Of a stretch of 14,726 nucleotides of DNA, positions 12,634 to 14,726 are shown one piece after another; positions within the stretch are counted from its first letter, which is position 1; every line of letters starts with the position of its first letter. The DNA comes from UBA8653 sp963978155 (lineage in GTDB: Bacteria > Planctomycetota > Phycisphaerae > Phycisphaerales > SM1A02): the NCBI GenBank assembly GCA_963978155.1, contig CAXBRK010000045.1:1-14726 (forward strand), written 5' to 3'. The notes under the pieces are model-generated. The model searched no databases. It was not told the DNA's origin and was given only the letters and a program-made list of their open reading frames with translations. The translations under genes were made by a program, and so were the position numbers.

Positions 12634-13686
12634 ATGAGAGTCTTGTTGGCCAATCCACGGGGGTTCTGTGCGGGCGTCGCAATGGCGGTCGAAGTGGTCG
12701 AGCGACTCACCAATGTTCTGAACGAGCCAATCTACGTCTACCACGACATCGTGCACAATCGGCACGTCGTCAACCGCTTTGAAGCCAAAGGCGTGGTGTT
12801 TACCGAAGCCATCGAGACCATTCCCGAGGGATCGATACTGGTGTTCAGTGCTCACGGAGTCAGCCCGGAAGTGCGGAGCAAAGCCAAGGGACGCAACCTG
12901 CGTGCTGTCGACGCCACGTGCCCGCTGGTCACCAAGGTCCACGGGGAAGCAATCCGCTATGCGAAAGCTGGACTGGACATTTTGCTCATCGGTCACGCCG
13001 ACCACCAAGAAGTCATTGGTACCCGCGGCGAAGCTCCCGGAGAGATCCGAGTGATCGAATCGGAAGCAGACGCCGAAGCCATCGAAGTCGATGACCCCAC
13101 CAAGGTGGTGTACTTGACCCAAACGACGCTGAGTACCGACGACGCGGGACGCATCATCACCATTCTGAAGCGCCGGTTCCCCGAGATCAAAGCCCCTCCT
13201 GGCGAGGATATTTGCTACGCCACGACCAACCGTCAAGGCGTGGTCGCTGAGTTTGCTAGCCACGTCGACCGCGTGCTGGTCATCGGCTCCTCGAACTCTT
13301 CAAACTCAGTCCGTCTCGCTGAAATTGCTGAAAATCGCGGCACCAAAGCCATGCGCATCGATGATGTCCGTGAAATTGACCCCCAATTTTTAGAAGACGC
13401 CGAGCGTGTTTTGGTGACGGCAGGAGCAAGCGCTCCTGAAGACTTGGTGCAACAGGTCATCGCCCATCTGCAAGCCAATTACAACGCGGACATCGAAGTC
13501 ATCGACGCTCCCGGAGAAGCGATGGAATTTGCTTTGCCAGCCACCATGCGAAAAGTGCTGTCCGCCGAGGGACACGAAGTTCCGCGAGAAGGCATCTCGA
13601 TTGATGCCGACCGGGTGACACGCGATTGGATGGAACGTGAAGCGATCTCGTTCACGCCAATTACCGCCGAAGGCGATCGATTGTGA
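12634..13686 (+). CDS. ispH: 4-hydroxy-3-methylbut-2-enyl diphosphate reductase
   Basis: A 350-residue iron-sulfur enzyme that makes IPP and DMAPP from HMBPP in the last step of the MEP isoprenoid pathway. The [4Fe-4S] ligands are Cys12 (NPRGFCAGV), Cys96 (DATCPLV) and Cys194 (EDICYATTNRQ). Substrate-binding blocks are HDIVHNRHVV, FSAHGVSP, GHADHQEVIGT (with the His-x-Glu proton-relay residues), LTQTTLS and GSSNSSNS. It is about 30 residues longer than E. coli IspH because of a C-terminal tail after the conserved TAGASAPEDLV. ATG 12634 gives the canonical N-terminus MRVLLANPRGFCAGV. GGAGG at 12614-12618 lies 15 nt upstream, long for this ATG but 9 nt from an in-frame TTG at 12628, which would add only two residues. 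It starts 11 nt after the peptidase stop, and rlmN overlaps its end by 4 nt. Confidence 0.97.
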   Translation: MRVLLANPRGFCAGVAMAVEVVERLTNVLNEPIYVYHDIVHNRHVVNRFEAKGVVFTEAIETIPEGSILVFSAHGVSPEVRSKAKGRNLRAVDATCPLVTKVHGEAIRYAKAGLDILLIGHADHQEVIGTRGEAPGEIRVIESEADAEAIEVDDPTKVVYLTQTTLSTDDAGRIITILKRRFPEIKAPPGEDICYATTNRQGVVAEFASHVDRVLVIGSSNSSNSVRLAEIAENRGTKAMRIDDVREIDPQFLEDAERVLVTAGASAPEDLVQQVIAHLQANYNADIEVIDAPGEAMEFALPATMRKVLSAEGHEVPREGISIDADRVTRDWMEREAISFTPITAEGDRL

Positions 13687-14726
13687 ATTTTTTCGACCTG
13701 AATCTGGCTGGCTTGGAATCGTGGTGCTTGGATCACGACCTTCCCAAATTCACCGCCAAACAACTTCGCAACTGGATCTGGAAACACGGCGTCCTTGATC
13801 CCGAAGAGATGACCAATATTTCTGCCAAAGCCAGAGTGGCCATGCAGGAACATCTGACGCTGCACGAGTCTGCTGTGGTCACCGAGCAACTCGCAAGCGA
13901 CGGCACTCAGAAGTTGCTCACCGCATGGCCCAAACCTGATCAAAGCAAGTCCCTGCCCATCTTGGATCCTTCCCGGGCCACAGAGTGTGTCATGATCCCG
14001 ACGGAGTCACGCCGCACCGCCTGCGTCTCCAGTCAGATTGGCTGTCCGGTGGGCTGCAAGTTCTGTGCGACTGGCCTGGGGGGTCATGATGGCAACTTGA
14101 CCGCAGGGCAAATTGTGGAACAGGTGCATCGTTTGTCTCACCTTGGGGGCGGACGCATCACCAATCTGGTCTTCATGGGCATGGGGGAACCACTCGCCAA
14201 TTACCAAGCGGTGACGGAGGCCATCCGTCTTCTTCACGAACCGGATGCCGCCGGACTTGGAGCACGCAGGATGACCATCTCCACGGTTGGCCTTCCCCCC
14301 GCCATTCGGAAGCTGCTGGACTTTGAAATACCCGTCAAGCTCGCGCTGAGTTTGCACGCCCCAACGGATGACTTACGCCGAGAACTCATCCCGTGGGCGG
14401 CCTACAGCACCATCGATGATCTTCTTGATGCCTGTGCCGCATGGTTTGATCGAACCGGTCGGGAAATCACTTTGGAATATGTCCTTCTGGCGGGCGTCAA
14501 CGACCAACCGGAACATGCCCACGCCCTGGTTGATGTGGTTCGTCGCCTGCGGGGTTCGGTGAACCTGTTGCGATGGAACGAAGTTGAAGGGTTGCCATTT
14601 CAGCGGCCGACCGATGACGCCGTCATCCGCTTCCAAAGTGTTCTGAAACAAAACAACATCAACGCCATCATCCGAAAAAGCCGAGGGCGAGACATCGCAG
14701 CGGCGTGCGGCCAACTCAAACACGAA
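13683..14726 (+). CDS. rlmN: Dual-specificity RNA methyltransferase RlmN (radical SAM), missing only its extreme C-terminus
   Basis: The frame is open from GTG 13683 for 348 codons to the window edge. RlmN methylates C2 of A2503 in 23S rRNA and A37 in some tRNAs. The radical-SAM cluster motif is Cys121-x3-Cys125-x2-Cys128 (GCPVGCKFCAT), preceded by Cys114 in TACVSSQIG. The methyl-carrying Cys342 lies in AACGQL, equivalent to Cys355 of E. coli. GMGEPLANY, STVGLPPAI, LALSLHAP and LLAGVNDQPEHA are all typical. The N-terminal accessory domain (1-100) is present. Since AACGQL normally sits a few residues from the end, only a short tail is missing. GTG overlaps the ispH stop (GTGA), implying translational coupling with ispH; no separate Shine-Dalgarno is obvious. 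Confidence 0.96.
   Translation, partial: MNFFDLNLAGLESWCLDHDLPKFTAKQLRNWIWKHGVLDPEEMTNISAKARVAMQEHLTLHESAVVTEQLASDGTQKLLTAWPKPDQSKSLPILDPSRATECVMIPTESRRTACVSSQIGCPVGCKFCATGLGGHDGNLTAGQIVEQVHRLSHLGGGRITNLVFMGMGEPLANYQAVTEAIRLLHEPDAAGLGARRMTISTVGLPPAIRKLLDFEIPVKLALSLHAPTDDLRRELIPWAAYSTIDDLLDACAAWFDRTGREITLEYVLLAGVNDQPEHAHALVDVVRRLRGSVNLLRWNEVEGLPFQRPTDDAVIRFQSVLKQNNINAIIRKSRGRDIAAACGQLKHE

Overview
This window reads as a chromosomal housekeeping stretch of a moderately GC-rich bacterium (about 57-58% GC by eye). A planctomycete-like (Planctomycetota, possibly Phycisphaerae) source is my best inference. It rests on the TPR lipoprotein and the zinc-peptidase-like lipoprotein, an unusual ValRS insertion and starts that mostly lack a Shine-Dalgarno sequence; no 16S or marker tree is available here. 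No tRNA, rRNA, CRISPR array, IS element or phage gene is visible.

Left part (1-5851). A TPR-type lipoprotein gene runs leftward off the window edge (937 to 1). It is divergent from valS (984-4088), separated by 46 bp. Downstream of valS on the same strand lie a small lipoprotein with an HExxH...E zinc-peptidase signature (4142-5206) and a GNAT acetyltransferase (5288-5851). These three plus-strand genes share a near-identical start context: a -10-like hexamer (C/T-A-T/G-G-C-T), then CG-purine, three bases and ATG, with no Shine-Dalgarno. This suggests leaderless mRNAs.

Middle part (5552-7846, minus strand). A class V PLP aminotransferase of the isopenicillin-N-epimerase-like type is followed by an unrecognised reading frame. 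That frame continues in phase after the aminotransferase stop and runs 300 nt antisense into the GNAT gene.

Right part (7850-14726, plus strand). A divergent control region carries inverted repeats and a GTTC-N7-GTTC direct repeat. It precedes a hypothetical Arg-rich protein gene, then lexA (SOS repressor), serA (first serine-biosynthesis enzyme, E. coli-like, with an ACT domain), a prolyl oligopeptidase, ispH (last MEP-pathway enzyme) and rlmN (23S rRNA/tRNA methyltransferase, truncated only at its extreme 3' end). Gaps are short (58, 48 and 11 nt, then a 4-nt overlap), so partial co-transcription is likely, although serA has its own promoter-like box.

The best leads for something new are the shared start-proximal promoter motif, the candidate LexA box with the unknown protein encoded in front of lexA, the 59-residue ValRS insertion with two Pro-x-Ser/Thr-Gly-Lys-Thr motifs, and the antisense-overlapping minus-strand gene. 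No complete novel multi-gene system is evident.
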